The translations under genes were made by a program, and so were the position numbers. The notes beneath the pieces are model-generated. The model ran no database searches. It saw only the letters and a list, made by a program, of their open reading frames with translations, and was not told the DNA's origin. 48,372 nucleotides of DNA from Prorocentrum cordatum (lineage: Eukaryota; Sar; Dinophyceae; Prorocentrales; Prorocentraceae): contig CAUYUJ010006473.1 in assembly GCA_963575745.1 (NCBI GenBank), positions 5,001 through 53,372 of the forward strand, read 5' to 3'. Shown here one piece after another: positions 21,934 to 35,466 of the stretch; position 1 is the stretch's first letter, and each line of letters begins with the position of its first letter.

Positions 21934-21943
21934 ACCGTTGGTT
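21934..21943. repeat. LINE target-site duplication, left copy
   Basis: ACCGTTGGTT here is repeated exactly at 25341-25350. The two copies bracket a T/G-rich tail on one side and the truncated 5' end of the reverse-transcriptase frame on the other, as expected for target-primed insertion. Confidence 0.88.
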
Positions 21944-22163
21944 TTTGAGTTTGAGTTTGAGTCAGGGCGCGGACAGCTGTGACAGCTGAGCCCTAAGACT
22001 CCCAAACGGAGCACAGGGTAGCTGGAGAGGGCAACTCTTATCATCACACTGCCGAGCCACTGAGGCATAGGCAACGGAATAGGATGCAGGAACAAGGAAA
22101 AGGATGCAATACAACATGTGAAAATGTAAAGGTGTTGGAGAGTTCCAAGCAAGATGAAGTGAG

Positions 22164-23261
22164 TCAGCTGCTTGGATGAAAGATGCTACCCAAAATGTGC
22201 TCCACGGCCATACAGAGCCGTTGTCCTGCAATCATCTCACAAAACATGACAGAAGCAGAGGCATCAAGCGAGACAGCTTCCTCCGCCACCAACTGCCACG
22301 TCCCGTGTACACACAAATCTATACACCATCCTGCAGCACATCCCTCCACAGAGCGACCTCCGTCGAAGAATCCACGGAGGCCGTCTAGTTTTGTTTTACT
22401 CGCATGTTCAATGAGTGAGGTATGGAACGTAACGTAACTATTTTTGGTTCTGGCCAACCATGTCAGCCTGTCAGCTCTTTCGTTTCCTTCTCGATAGATC
22501 CACTTGAACATATTGTGGCCCCAACTCGGAGGCCTCATACCATACAACACAGAGATATGCTCCAGCCTATTTTGAATGTCGCCAAGAATGTGCTTGTAGA
22601 TAATTTTGGATGTTGCCCAGAGACCGTTAATCCAATTCACCCCTGTGGCGGAGTCCCCAATCAATTCCATCGGTATCGAGTCCCGAGGCTCCGCATTCCA
22701 CTCCGATGCATGTTCATTAATGTACGCAAGTCGTTTCTCCATTTTCTCGTCCTCCTTCCTTTGCTGCTCCTCCGTCTTCTCCCTCTCCTCCTCCTCCCTA
22801 GCATATCCCGCAGGTTGTGCATGTTTAAAGTAACAGTACCCCCACGCCTCCTCCATTTTAGTAACATCCAGTGCCCGCTTCAGAAATTCTTTCCATCCCT
22901 GACGTGAAAAGGATAACGTGTGATACCAATCCTTCCCTGATACCAACTCGAAAATGTAATGGAAGTTTCTCAACGCCAGTGGTCTCCCCCCCTCATGCCG
23001 ACGCGTCATTAATGGGCGTTCATTCCAAGGCAGCGATGCAATGAAGGCCTGCCGTCGGTCAGTCCACTCCCCCGACCATGCAAAAATACATTCTCTATCC
23101 TGCATATGCGAGTCCCCTGTACTACGATGCTGAGGTGGAGCCACCCGTCGCCGCTTGTTTGCAGCGATTTCCTGCGACGGCAACTCAACAGAGGAACGCT
23201 TTTGCGACAGAGAATCCTGAGATGAATGTCTTTGCACGCTTATGCATCTGGGAAATCAGAT
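22164..23261 (-). pseudogene. LINE C-terminal region with circularly permuted RNase H
   Basis: Numbered from codon 23237, the order is: a basic stretch (KRRRV), a Trp-rich region, a Glu/Lys coiled segment (about 146-170), then ELIGDSATGVNWINGLW (GDS 194-196), IYREGNERADRL (249-256), and only then FFDGGRSVEG (D292) and FCEMIAGQR (E334). In ordinary RNase H the DGG and E motifs come first, and the GDS and REGNxxAD motifs follow. All four acidic positions are present but the halves are swapped. The frame ends right after the E helix, as a permuted domain would. Confidence 0.82.
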
Positions 23262-24599
23262 TGCGCCGATGCGCGGGTAATTGTGTCTGAGAACCAGGGA
23301 GCTCAAAGGAATCAACAGCATGCATCGTCTCACACACGTCAGGATGACTTCCCATTGATGCCGAGCACACAACACTTGGTAGCACATACATGGGTTCATC
23401 CTGACGTTGTCTCTTGGCCGGCGGTGGCTCACACGCAGCAAAGACGTTGGGGCCAGGCTTGCCTGAAGAATCAAAAGTGCCTGGAGGAATATGTGCGGGT
23501 GTTGGGTTCAGGCGTTTCACAGCAAACGTACAGTCCTGAGCCCACTGCCACTGACGAAACAAGAATAGCTGCACAAGAGACGGCCGTCCAAATTCCAGGA
23601 GCATACGCCGCCCACGTTTGTACAAGTTGCATAAGTATATACTCCAATCCATGTCGGCAGGTTTCGGGCGGCGTACCATAGAACACAATATTTTACCTTC
23701 CCACGTGTGCAACTGTTTCAAAGTGTGGTGGTCCGCTGGCATGCCTTCAACCCCGAAAAGTACAAAACTACGCAACCTAGATTCATAATGCTTGATTTTC
23801 TTCTGGAAGGGTACAGCACGATTCGTATAAAACTTGCGGAACTGGTTAAATCGCTTCCAACCCCGAGCCAATTTCCAAGCCACATCTTGGTGTTTGTCAG
23901 TCTTGGTCGTGACCAGGCAACCCAGGCACTCCATTTCAGAGCATCGCGGAAGACACAGGGTACCGAGATCGTTCACCTGGACAACGAGGTTCCCCGTCGA
24001 GGCGCCTTCACAGTCCTCCCCAAAGGCAAGATAGTGTAGTGAGGAATCTTTCCATCTGAAACCGTGCGTATACAGCTGAGCCGAGAAGTCCCCCACCATA
24101 CGTGTGAGCTCAGTCTTTGATTTCGAGAAAAGCAAAATGTTATCGGCCCAGAGCGCATGAGTAAGATACCTCCCACCAGCCTCCACCCCCAAATCGTACC
24201 CCAACTTCTCCTCCTCCCAATTCAGTACAATCCTATCCCACATCAGTAGTGTCTCACACTTCCACAGGAAGGGGGCCTCCACACTACCAGTACGTACACA
24301 TGCATCCCAGGGAATACCCGTCGCCGTGGAGTCCTGAAAGGTAAAGTCCGCTGTGTCCAGGATACTGGGAGCGAGTAGCGCCAACGCAAGGTCATTGGGG
24401 AACCCAGGGATGGCATCCAAGGCCCGACTGGCCTTCTCAACCGTGACGTTATCAATGGCAGTCTGCACATCTAATGACGCGAGGTGCAGGGTCTCATCTT
24501 TCCCCCACTCCAGAGCGTGTGTGGTGGCATGCTTAAGCATGGCAGTGATCTCGTGCGTGCGCCTTCCCTTGCAAAATCCGTAGTTATGTAGATATTGTG
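23185..24599 (-). pseudogene. LINE reverse transcriptase, palm and thumb (fragment)
   Basis: The order of RT motifs is clear: GFCKGRRTHEI, motif A LASLDVQTAIDNV, motif B RTGSVEAPFLW, motif C LWADNILLFSKS, then the usual LINE thumb with a WKRFNQFRKFY segment. Motif C reads ADN instead of ADD. The C-terminal half (KLLHTWEG-like and Trp/Arg-rich stretches) has no named domain. The frame ends at 23185 and overlaps the RNase H frame, implying a frameshift between about 23261 and 23185. Confidence 0.9.
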
Positions 24600-25336
24600 G
24601 GACCCTTTTTCAGATAACCTTCAGCAATCTCAACCAAACATGAAGTATACCATTTGCTTAGGCTGCTAAGTAAGACGAGAGCACGAGTATCAGACAACTT
24701 AGTGATATCTTTAGCTTTCGGCATCAACACCACAAGCAACTCAGACCAACTCCGAGGAGTAGGATACCGTTGAAGATACAGGTCTTGGAATAACCGAAGA
24801 ATATGACGCAAACCTACCCACGTGATACGTTTCAACATAGAAGGAGAAACTCCGTCCTTACCCACTGCCTTACCACACTTTAAGCGTGATCGTGCCTGTA
24901 ACAATACGGACATGGAAATGGGGGAGACGTCCACTGTGTTCGTGTCCTGCAACCTCCTCCTCCTCCTCTCCTCAATACACTCCACGTTACGTATCCCTTG
25001 CGCAGCACAGAGGTACTTGGCGAACCCGTGAGCATAGAGCGCCTTCTCCCACAACTCCCTATCCTCCGTGAGCACATCGTCATAACTCAATTTGTCCACC
25101 ACCGTCCGAGCGAGCTTCCCGTCACGATGATCGTATTCTAGTCGACGACGAGTGTGTGCACGCATCTCCTTCCTTCTCTCTTTCTTAACCCTGATGAGCT
25201 CCTCCTCCTCCCCTCCTTCACGACGCAGTCGGCGATATTCATCATCAAGTTCCTTATGACGATCTGTCTTTTTGGGGATCTGCATTTTCTTTGGGACATT
25301 GGTGTATGACTCCTTGTCCTGTGTACATGCATTCAA
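24584..25336 (-). pseudogene. LINE reverse transcriptase, fingers region (fragment)
   Basis: This 250-codon frame begins a few bases inside the right target-site duplication, so its start is an effect of truncation. A Lys/Arg/Glu-rich segment leads into KCGKAVGKDGVSPSMLK (the GxDG box of the RT N-terminus), then SELLVVLMPKAK and the TRALVLLSSLSKWYTS box. The frame is lost near 24600 at an AAAAAGGGTCCC stretch. A one-base change there joins it to the downstream frame at QYLHNYGFCKGRRTHEI. Confidence 0.88.
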
Positions 25337-25340
25337 GATA

Positions 25341-25350
25341 ACCGTTGGTT
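25341..25350. repeat. LINE target-site duplication, right copy
   Basis: Exact copy of ACCGTTGGTT at 21934-21943. It marks the 5' junction of the minus-strand LINE. Confidence 0.88.
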
Positions 25351-25689
25351 ACCGCCGGGGACCTCGTAGAGCTCCTCGCACCCTCGAGAGTGCTCGGAAA
25401 AAAGCAGAGAGCTTCAGATATGATCTTCTTAAACATTTCAAACAAGGTATTTCCTATGTCCCCATCCGACCCTGAAAGTGTTCGGCGCGAGGTCGAGAAA
25501 CCGAGTAGCGAAGATGCAGTCACACATACAAGCACACGCACACACGAGCACAAACGAGCACATACAGACACACAACAGACACGCAACACACCTAAAAACA
25601 CAGACATACAGAGAAACATGAAACCACGCGTAGGACAGCATGCGAACACACACACATACACACTCACGCACACACAGACACGCACGCAC
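25351..25689. other. Right flank of the LINE target; transition to CA-rich DNA
   Basis: It starts with the right palindrome arm ACCTCGTAGAGCTC (25361-25374), which is complementary to 21904-21917. From about 25520 it turns into degenerate ACACAG/CACACG sequence. I see no gene. Confidence 0.6.
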
Positions 25690-25724
25690 GCACGCGTTCA
25701 CACATAATCATATATATATATATA

Positions 25725-25810
25725 TGTATGTATACATACATACATACATACACACAGGCGCACACACCTATGTATACATACATACATACATACACACAGG
25801 CGCACACACC
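25725..25810. repeat. (TA)n/(ACAT)n and tandem 60-bp duplication
   Basis: A TATATA run and ACATACAT tract lead into two tandem copies of a segment ending ACACACAGGCGCACACACC (near 25753 and 25793). Confidence 0.8.
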
Positions 25811-25819
25811 CCTACACAC

Positions 25820-26020
25820 AAGCCGCCCACGCGCGCCTCGCCCCCCGCCCTCTCCGCCGGCGCTCCGGAGGAGGGAGGCGCTGCGCCATTCCGGGGCAGG
25901 CCCTCCCCCCACTCCACCCACTCCGCCCCCGCGGCGCGCCCGAGGCAGGGGAGAGAGAGAGAGAGAAAGGGGGGGGGGCGCGCGGACCACGGCGCCACCG
26001 AGGGCGCGCGCGCGCACACG
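25820..26020. repeat. GC-rich island 1
   Basis: The most divergent full-length member. It has GGCGCTCCGGAGGAGGGAGG (25859-25878), then CCCTCCCCCCACTCC and CTCCGCCCCCGCGGCGCG, and ends in a GCGCGCGCACACG boundary back to microsatellite. Confidence 0.85.
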
Positions 26021-26479
26021 CACGCGCACGCACGCACACAGAATCACACACGAGCACAGACACAAACACACATCCACACGCGCGCGCATACTCATCCACG
26101 CGCGCCCATTCATGCGCGCGCACTCCACACGCACGCCCATACCCACACACACACACACAGACGCACGCACACACACACACACACGCACACATACCAGACA
26201 CACGCGCACCCACTCATACAAACAGAAACACACGCAAACGGAAAAGCACACACACACACACGCACGAACACACAGGCACACGCGCACACACACACACGCA
26301 CACGCACCAGACACACACACGCACCAGACACACGAACGCAATCGCGAACACCCACAGAAAAGACGCACTGAGAACAGAGACAGTCACACAAGCAAACGCA
26401 CACACACACACACACACAAACGAACACACTTACAACCACACCCACGTCACACGAACGAACACTTACAAACACACGCACG

Positions 26480-26632
26480 AGCCCCCCCCCGACCCCCTCC
26501 CGGCGCTCCGGAGGGGGGAGGCACCGCCCCATCTTGGGGCCGGCCCTCCCCCCACTCAAACCACTCCGCCCTCGCGGGGCGCTGGAGGAAGGGGGAGGGG
26601 GAGCGCGGGGTTGCGAGCGCCGCGCGCGCACA
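26480..26632. repeat. GC-rich island 2
   Basis: Same layout: CGGCGCTCCGGAGGGGGG, CCGCCCCATCTTGGGGCCGG, CCACTCCGCCCTCGCGGGGC, and the GCCGCGCGCGCACAC exit boundary. Confidence 0.9.
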
Positions 26633-26689
26633 CACACACGCACTGACACACACACACACACACACGCACACACACACGCATACACACGC

Positions 26690-26691
26690 GC

Positions 26692-26757
<66 letters not shown>

Positions 26758-26790
26758 CGGACAGACAGACAGACCGACAGACAGACAAAA

Positions 26791-26833
<43 letters not shown>

Positions 26834-26920
26834 GACAGACAGACAGACAGACACACACACGCACAGACAGCCAGACACACAGACAGACAGATAGACAGAC
26901 AGACAGACAGACACACACAG
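26690..26920. repeat. (CAGA)n tetranucleotide run
   Basis: More than 200 bp of CAGACAGA with single-base interruptions, just right of island 2. Shorter versions follow the other islands. Confidence 0.9.
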
Positions 26921-27777
26921 GCATACAGACACACAGACACACAGACACACAGACACACAGACACACGGACACACAGACACACAGGCAACCAGACACACAG
27001 ACACACAGACACACAGACACACAGACACACAGACAGACAGACACACAGACAGACAGACACACACACACACACAGACACACAAACACAGAGACCCACAGAC
27101 ACACAGACACAGAGACACACAGACACACGGACACACGGACACACAGACAACACACACACACACAGACAGACAGACAGACACACGGCCATACAGACACAAA
27201 AGACACATGGACACACAGACACACAGACACACAGACACAGGCACACAGACACACAGACACACAGACACACAGACACAAAGACACACAGACACACAGACAC
27301 ACGGACACATAGACACACAGACACACAGACACACAGACACACAGAAACACAGACACGCAGACACACAGACACACAGACATACAGACACTCAAATACACAG
27401 ACACGCAGACACACAGACACTCAAGCACACAGACACACAGAGCACCAGATTCACAGACACACAGACACAAAGACACACAGACACACGGACACGGAAACAC
27501 AGACACTCGGAACGCCCATACACTCATACACGCGACCACCAACCCACAGAACTCAGACACAAGCACCACAGACACGCAGGCACATAGGCACACAGGCACA
27601 CAGACACACAGACCCCAGACACCAGACACACAGACACACAGACAAACAATACACAGACACACTGACACACTGACCACTAACACACAGACGCAAACAAAAA
27701 CACGGCCCAACTACACACATACCACATTAGACACACAGACACATAGACACACAGAACAACACTGACTTGGCCAGACG

Positions 27778-27962
27778 AGCCCCCCCCCCCAGCCCCCCCC
27801 CCCCACCCACCACACCCCCTTCCGGCGCTCCGGAGGGGGGAGGCACCGCCCCATTTTGGGGCCGGCCCTCCCTCCACTCCAACCACTCCGCCCTCGCGGA
27901 GCGCCCTAGAAAGGGGAAGGGCGGGGGGGGGCCAGCACGGGGCTGCCAGCGCCGCGCGCGCA
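27778..27962. repeat. GC-rich island 3 (type A)
   Basis: It begins GCCCCCCCCCCCAGCC, then TTCCGGCGCTCCGGAGG, GAGGCACCGCCCCATTTTGG, the CCCTCGCGGAGCGCCC arm, and the GCCGCGCGCGCACGC exit. The CACCGCCCC variant is shared with island 2; island 5 is the closest duplicate by position. Confidence 0.9.
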
Positions 27963-30566
27963 CGCACACACACACACACACACTGACACACACACACGCA
28001 CGCATACACACACACACGCAAATACACGCGCACAGACACACAGACAGACAGACACACACACACACACAGACGCACCGAAAGACAACACAGACAGATCCAC
28101 AGGCAGACAGACACACAGACACACAGACAGACGGACACGCAGACACACGGACACACAGACACGCAGACACAAGGATACACAGACACACAGCCAACCAGTC
28201 ACACAGACACACAGACATCCAGACACGCAGATACTCAGACACACAAACACGCGGACACACACACACACAGCCATGCAGACACACAGACACGGACACACGG
28301 ACACAAAAGACACACGGACATACAGACACACAAACCCAGACACACAGACACACAGACACACAGACACACAGACACACAGACACACAAAAACACAGACACA
28401 CATACACACAGACACACTGACACACAGACACACAAACACACAGACACACAGGCACACAGACACACGGACACACGGAACACAGACACCAACACACAGACAC
28501 ACAGACACACCAACACAAAAACACACAGACACACAGACACACAGACACACAGACACACAGACACACCGACACACAGACACACAGACACACAGACACACAG
28601 ACACACGGACACGCGGCCACGCAGACACACAACCACACGGACACACACACGGACACACAGACACGCAAACACACAGACACACAGACACAGAAACAACCAG
28701 ACACACAGATGCACAGACACACAGACACACAGACACGCGGACACACACAGACACCCAGACACCAAGACACACAGACAGACAGACACATAGACAGACAGAC
28801 ACACTGACACACTGACACACTGACACACTGACACACAGAAACACAGACACACAGCCACACTGACACACGGACACACGGACACACAGACACACAGACACAC
28901 AGACACATAGGCCACCAGACACACAGATACACAGACAAAAACACACGGACACAAAGACAGACAGACAAACACACACACAGGAACGGGGACACACAGACAC
29001 ACAGACACACAGACACAGAGACCCACAGACCCACAGACACACAGACGCACAGACAAGCGGACACTCAGACACACAGACACACAGACACACAGAAACACAG
29101 ACACACAGAAAGACCGAAAGACAGAAACACAGGCACACAGGCACACAGACACACAGACACACAGACACACTGACACACAGACACACAGACACACAGACAC
29201 ACAGACACGCAGACACACAGACACACAGACATAAAGACACACAAATTCAAAGACACACAGACACACAGACACTCAAGCACACTGACACACAGATGCACAG
29301 ACACACAGACACACGGACACTCAGACACACAGACACACAGAAACACAGACACACAGACACACAGGCACGCGCATACACGCACACAGACACACAGACACAA
29401 GGACACACCGACACGCAGGCAAAAAGGCACACAGGCACACAGACACACACAGACAGACACACAGACACACACAAACGGATACACCGACACACTGACACAC
29501 TGACACACAGACACACAGACGCAAAAAAGAAACAGACACACAGACACACAGACACACAGACACACAGAAATAGAGACACCCAGACACACAGACACACAGA
29601 CACACAGACACACAGAGACACAGACACATTGACACACTGACACACTGACACACAGAAACAAAGACACGCAGACACACAGAGACACAAACACACAGACACA
29701 CAGACTCACAGACACACAAACACACAGACAAGGCAACACAAACACACAGACACACAGGAAGACACGCAGACAGAAACACAGGCACGCATACAAACAGACA
29801 CACAGACACACTGACTCACAGACACACAGACACACAGACACACAGACACACAGACACACAGACACACATACAGACAGACAGACAGACAGAGAGACATAGA
29901 CACACAGACACAAAGACCCCCAGATACACAAGCACACAGACACACAGACACACGGACACACGGACACACGGACAAACTCTCACACAGACAGACAGACATA
30001 CGGCCATACAGACACAAAAGACACACGGACACACAGACACACAGACACACAGACACAGACACAGACACACAGGCACACAGACACACAGACACACAGACAC
30101 ACAGACACACAGACACACAGACACACAGACACACAGACACACAGACACACGGACACATAGACACACAGACACACAGACACACTGATAAACAGACACACAG
30201 AAACACAGACACGGAGACACACAGACACACAGCCATACAGACACACAAATACACAGACACACAGACACACAGACACTCAAGCACACAGACACACAGACAC
30301 TCAAGCACACAGACACACAGACACACAGACACATAGACACACGGACACACAGACACGCAGACACACAGACACGCGGCTACGAAGGACACACAGATACGCA
30401 GGCACAAAGGCACACAGGCACACAGACACACGAACACCCAGACAGACAGACACACAGACACACAGACAAACAGATACACAGACACACTGACACACTGACA
30501 CACAGACGCACAAAAACACGGACACACAGACACACAGACACATAGACACACAGACAGGCAGACAGA

Positions 30567-30728
30567 GCCCCCCCACCCACCACACCCCCTTCCAGCGCTC
30601 CGGAGGGGGGAGGCGCCGCCCCATTTTGGGGCCGGCCCTTCCTCCACTCCAACCACTCCGCCCTCGCGGAGCGCCCGGAAGGGGGGGGGGGGGCCGGCGG
30701 CGCGGGGCCGCCAGCGCCGCGCGCGCAC
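30567..30728. repeat. GC-rich island 4 (type B)
   Basis: It has the TTCCAGCGCTCCGGAGG and GGCGCCGCCCC variants that it shares with island 6 but not with islands 3 or 5. It ends at GCCGCGCGCGCACGC. Confidence 0.9.
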
Positions 30729-32484
30729 GCACTCACACACTGACACGCACACACGCACGCGCACGCACACACACGCAAATTCACGCGCACAGACAGACAG
30801 ACAGACAGACACACGCACAGACGCACAGAAAGACAGACACACAGACAGATCCACAAACAGAGAGGCACACAGACACGCAGACACACACACACAAAGACAC
30901 GCAGACACAGGGATACACAGACACAGACAACCAGTCACACAGACACACAGAGACCCAGACACGCAGACACTCAGACACACAGACACACGAACACACAAAC
31001 ACACAAACATACAAACACACAGACACGAGCACACGGACACAAGGACACAAAAGACCCGGACATACAGACACACAGACAAACAGACACAGAGACACACAGA
31101 CACACATAAACACAGGCACACAGACACAAAGACACACAGACACACATACACACAGACACGCGAACTCACAGACACACAGAAACACGGACACACAAACACA
31201 CAGACACTCAGACACACAGACACATGGACACACGAACACACAGACACCAACACACAGACACACAGACACACCAACACAAAAACACACAGGACACACAGAC
31301 ATCCAGACACACAGACACACAGAGACACATACACACAGACACACAGACACATGATTACACGGACACGCTGACGCACAGACACACAGACACACACACACAC
31401 GGACCCACAGACACGCAGACACACAGACACAGAGACATACAGACACACAAATACAAGGATAAACACTCACCCAGACACACAGACACATAGACACATAGAC
31501 AAACAGACACACTGGCACTCTGACACAGTGACACACTGACACACAGAAACATAGACACACAGACACACTGACACACGGACACACAGACACACAGTCAATC
31601 AGACATACAGACACACAGACAGACAGACAGACACACACACACAGACACACAGGCATACAGACACACAGACACACAGACACACAGACACACAGACACACGG
31701 ACACACAGACACACAGGCAACCAGACACACAGACACACAGACACACAGACACACAGACACACAGACAGACAGACACACAGACAGACAGACAGACACACAC
31801 ACAGGCACACAAACACAGAGACCCACAGACACACATAAACACAGACACACAGACACACGAACACACGGACACACAGACAACACACACACAGACAGACAGA
31901 CAGACACACGGCCATACAGACACAAGCACACGGACACACAGACACAAAGACACACAGACACAGGCACACAGACACACAGACACACAGACAAACAGACACA
32001 AAGACACACAGACACACAGACACACGGACACACGGACACATAGACACACAGACACACAGACACACAGAAACACAGACACGCAGACACACAGACACACAGA
32101 CACACAGACATACAGACACCCAAATACACAGACACACAGACACTCAAGCACACAGACACACAGAGCACCATATTCACACACACAGAAACACAAACACACA
32201 GACACACGGACACACAGACACGCAGACACACAGACACGCAGACACGCAGACACACCAACACACAGACACGCAGACACAAGGGCACACAGACACGCATGCA
32301 CAAAGGCACACAGGCACACAGACACACAGACACCCAGACACCCAGACACACAGACACACAGACAAACAGATACACAGACACACTGACACACTGACACACT
32401 GACACACATACACACAAAAACACAGACACACAGAAGCATAGACACACAGACATAGACACACAGACACACTGACTGGCAGACAGA

Positions 32485-32656
32485 GCCCCCCCCCCCCCAC
32501 CCACCACACCCCCTTCCGGCGCTCCGGAGGGGGGAGGGACCGCCCCATTTTGGGGCCGGCCCTCCCTCCACGGACCAACCACTCCGCCCTCGCGGAGCGC
32601 CCGAGAAAGGGAGAGGCAGGGGGGGCCAGCGAGGGGCTGCCAGCGCCGCGCGCGCA
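32485..32656. repeat. GC-rich island 5 (type A)
   Basis: Layout as island 3, with TTCCGGCGCTCCGGAGG and GAGGGACCGCCCC, and a small rearrangement (CCACGGACCAACC). It starts 4,707 bp right of island 3, consistent with the array duplication. Confidence 0.9.
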
Positions 32657-34632
32657 CGCACACACACACACACACTGACACACACACACACACACGCACG
32701 CACACACACCCCACGCAAATACACGCGCGCACAGACCAGACAGACAGACAGACCGACAGACAGACAGACCAGAACAGACAGGACAGACAGACACACACAC
32801 ACACAGACGCACAGAAAACAACCAGACAGATCCCAGGCAACAGCCACCACGATGCAGCGCAACTGGAACGACGCAGACAAGCAGACAAAGCAGACACGCA
32901 GACCAAGGATACACAGACCACCAGTTCCAACCAGGTCACCCAGACACACAGACATCAGAAGGCCGATATCTCAGACACACAGCCCCCCCACACGGCGACA
33001 CACAAACACGACAGCCTGCAGAAACACAGACAACGGACCACGCACAAAAGACAACGGACATACAGATACACAAAACCAAAACCACAGACTGCTAGACCAC
33101 AGACAAAGACACACAGAAACACAGACACACATACACACAGTCACACGGACACACAGACACACAAACACACAGATTCACAAGCACACAGACACACGGACAC
33201 ACAGAACACAGACACCAACACACAGACACACAGACACACCAACACAAAAACACACAGACACACAGACACACAGACACACAGACACACAGACACACAGACA
33301 CACAGACACACAGACAAACAGACACACGGACACGCGGTCACGCAGACACACACCCACACGGACACGCACACTGACACACAGACACGCAAACACACAGACA
33401 CACAAACACAGAAACAACCAGACACACAGATGCACAGACACACACACACACAGACACACAGACACGCGGACACACTGACAGACTGACACCCAGACACCAA
33501 GACACACAGACACACAGACACATAGACACACACACAAACACACTGACACACTGTCACATTGACACACTGACACACAGAAACACAAACACACAGCCACACT
33601 GACACGCGGACACACGGACACACAGACACACCGGCCACCACACACACAGATACACAGACACGAAAACACACTGGCACAAAGACAGACAGACAAACACACA
33701 CAGTCACAGTGACACACAGACACACAGACACACAGACACAGAGACCCACAGACCCACAGACACACAGACGCACAGACAAGCGGACGCTCAGACACACAGA
33801 CACACAGACACACAGACACACAGAAACACAGACACAGAAAAACAGAAAGACAGAAACACAGGCACACAGGCACACAGACACAAAGACACACAGACACACA
33901 AACACACAGACACACAGACACACAGACACACAGACACACAGACACGCAGACACACAGACACACAGACGTACTGACACACAGCTACAAAGACACACAGACA
34001 CACAGACACTCAAGCACACTGACACACACAGCACCAGACACACAGACACACAGACACTCAGACACACAGACACACAGAAACACAAACACACAGACACACA
34101 GGCACACGCATACACGCACACAGACACACAGACACGAGGACACACAGACATGCAGGCATTAAGGCACACAGGCACACAGACACACAGACAGACAGACACA
34201 CAGACACACACAAACAAATACACCGACACACTGACACACTGACACACAGACACACCGACGCAAAAAAGAAACAGACACACAGACACACAGACGCACAGAC
34301 ACACAGACACACAGAAACAGGGACACCCAGACACACAGACATACAGACACACAGACACACAGACACACAGACACACAGACACACAGACACAATGACACAC
34401 TGACACACTGACACACAGAAACACAGACACGCAGACACACAGAGACACAAACACACAGACACACAGACTCACAGACACATTGACACACAGACACGGCCAC
34501 ACAAACACACAGACACACAGGAAGACACGCAGACAGAAACACAGGCACACATACAAACAGACACACAGACACACTGACTCCCAGACACACAGACACACAG
34601 ACACACAGACACACAGACACACAGACGCACAT

Positions 34633-34663
<31 letters not shown>

Positions 34664-35308
34664 CACATAGACACACAGACACAAAGACCCACAGACACAC
34701 AGACACACAGACACACAGACACACGGACACACAGACACACGGACAAACTCTCACACAGACAGACAGACATACGGCCATAGAGACACACAGACACACGGAC
34801 AAACAGACACACATACCCACAGACCCACAGACACACAGACACACAGACACACGGACAAATAGACACACAGACACACAGACACACAGACAAACAGACACAC
34901 AGAAACACAGACACGGAGACACACAGACACACAGCCATACAGACACACACAAATACACAGACACACAGACACACAGAAACTCAAGCACACAGACACACAG
35001 ACACTGAAGCACACAGACACACAGACACACAGACACATAGACACACGGACACACAGACACGCATACACACAGACACGCGGCCACGCAGACACACCCACAC
35101 ACAGACACGCAGGCGCAAGGACACACAGACACGCAGGCACAAAGGCACACAGGCACACAGACACACAAACACCCAGACAGACAGACACACAGACACGCAG
35201 ACAAACAGATGCACAGACACACTGACACACTGACACACAGACACACAGACGCACAAAAACACAGACACACAGATACACAGACACACAGACACACAGGCAG
35301 GCAGACAG

Positions 35309-35466
35309 AGCCCCCCCACCCACCACACCCCCTTCCAGCGCTCCGGAGGGGGGAGGCGCCGCCCCATTTTGGGGCCGGCCCTCCCTCCACTCCAACCACA
35401 CCGCCCTCGCGGAGCGCCCGGAAGGGGGTGGGGCGGCAGCGCGGGGCTGCCAGCGCCGCGCGCGCA
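35309..35466. repeat. GC-rich island 6 (type B)
   Basis: It shares TTCCAGCGCTCCGGAGG and GGCGCCGCCCC with island 4 and starts 4,742 bp to its right. Confidence 0.9.

Larger units (their letters stand above)
21011..21943. other. AT-richer unique stretch left of the LINE
   Basis: About 930 bp with ordinary base composition and no long open frame on either strand. It ends with the left arm of a palindrome (21900-21917) and the left copy of the LINE target-site duplication (21934-21943). I found no tRNA, snRNA or protein match. It may be part of the pre-insertion host locus. Confidence 0.5.
21944..25340 (-). mobile_element. Non-LTR retrotransposon (LINE), 5'-truncated
   Basis: A 3.4-kb element is bounded by a perfect 10-bp direct repeat (ACCGTTGGTT). 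It encodes reverse transcriptase and RNase H on the minus strand. Its 3' end is a short CTCAAA-type repeat (21944-21962, plus strand TTTGAGTTTGAG). The 5' end falls inside the region before the RT fingers, and no AP endonuclease is present, so it is 5'-truncated in the usual LINE way. Two frameshifts (about 24600 and within 23185-23261) make it inactive. Confidence 0.9.
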
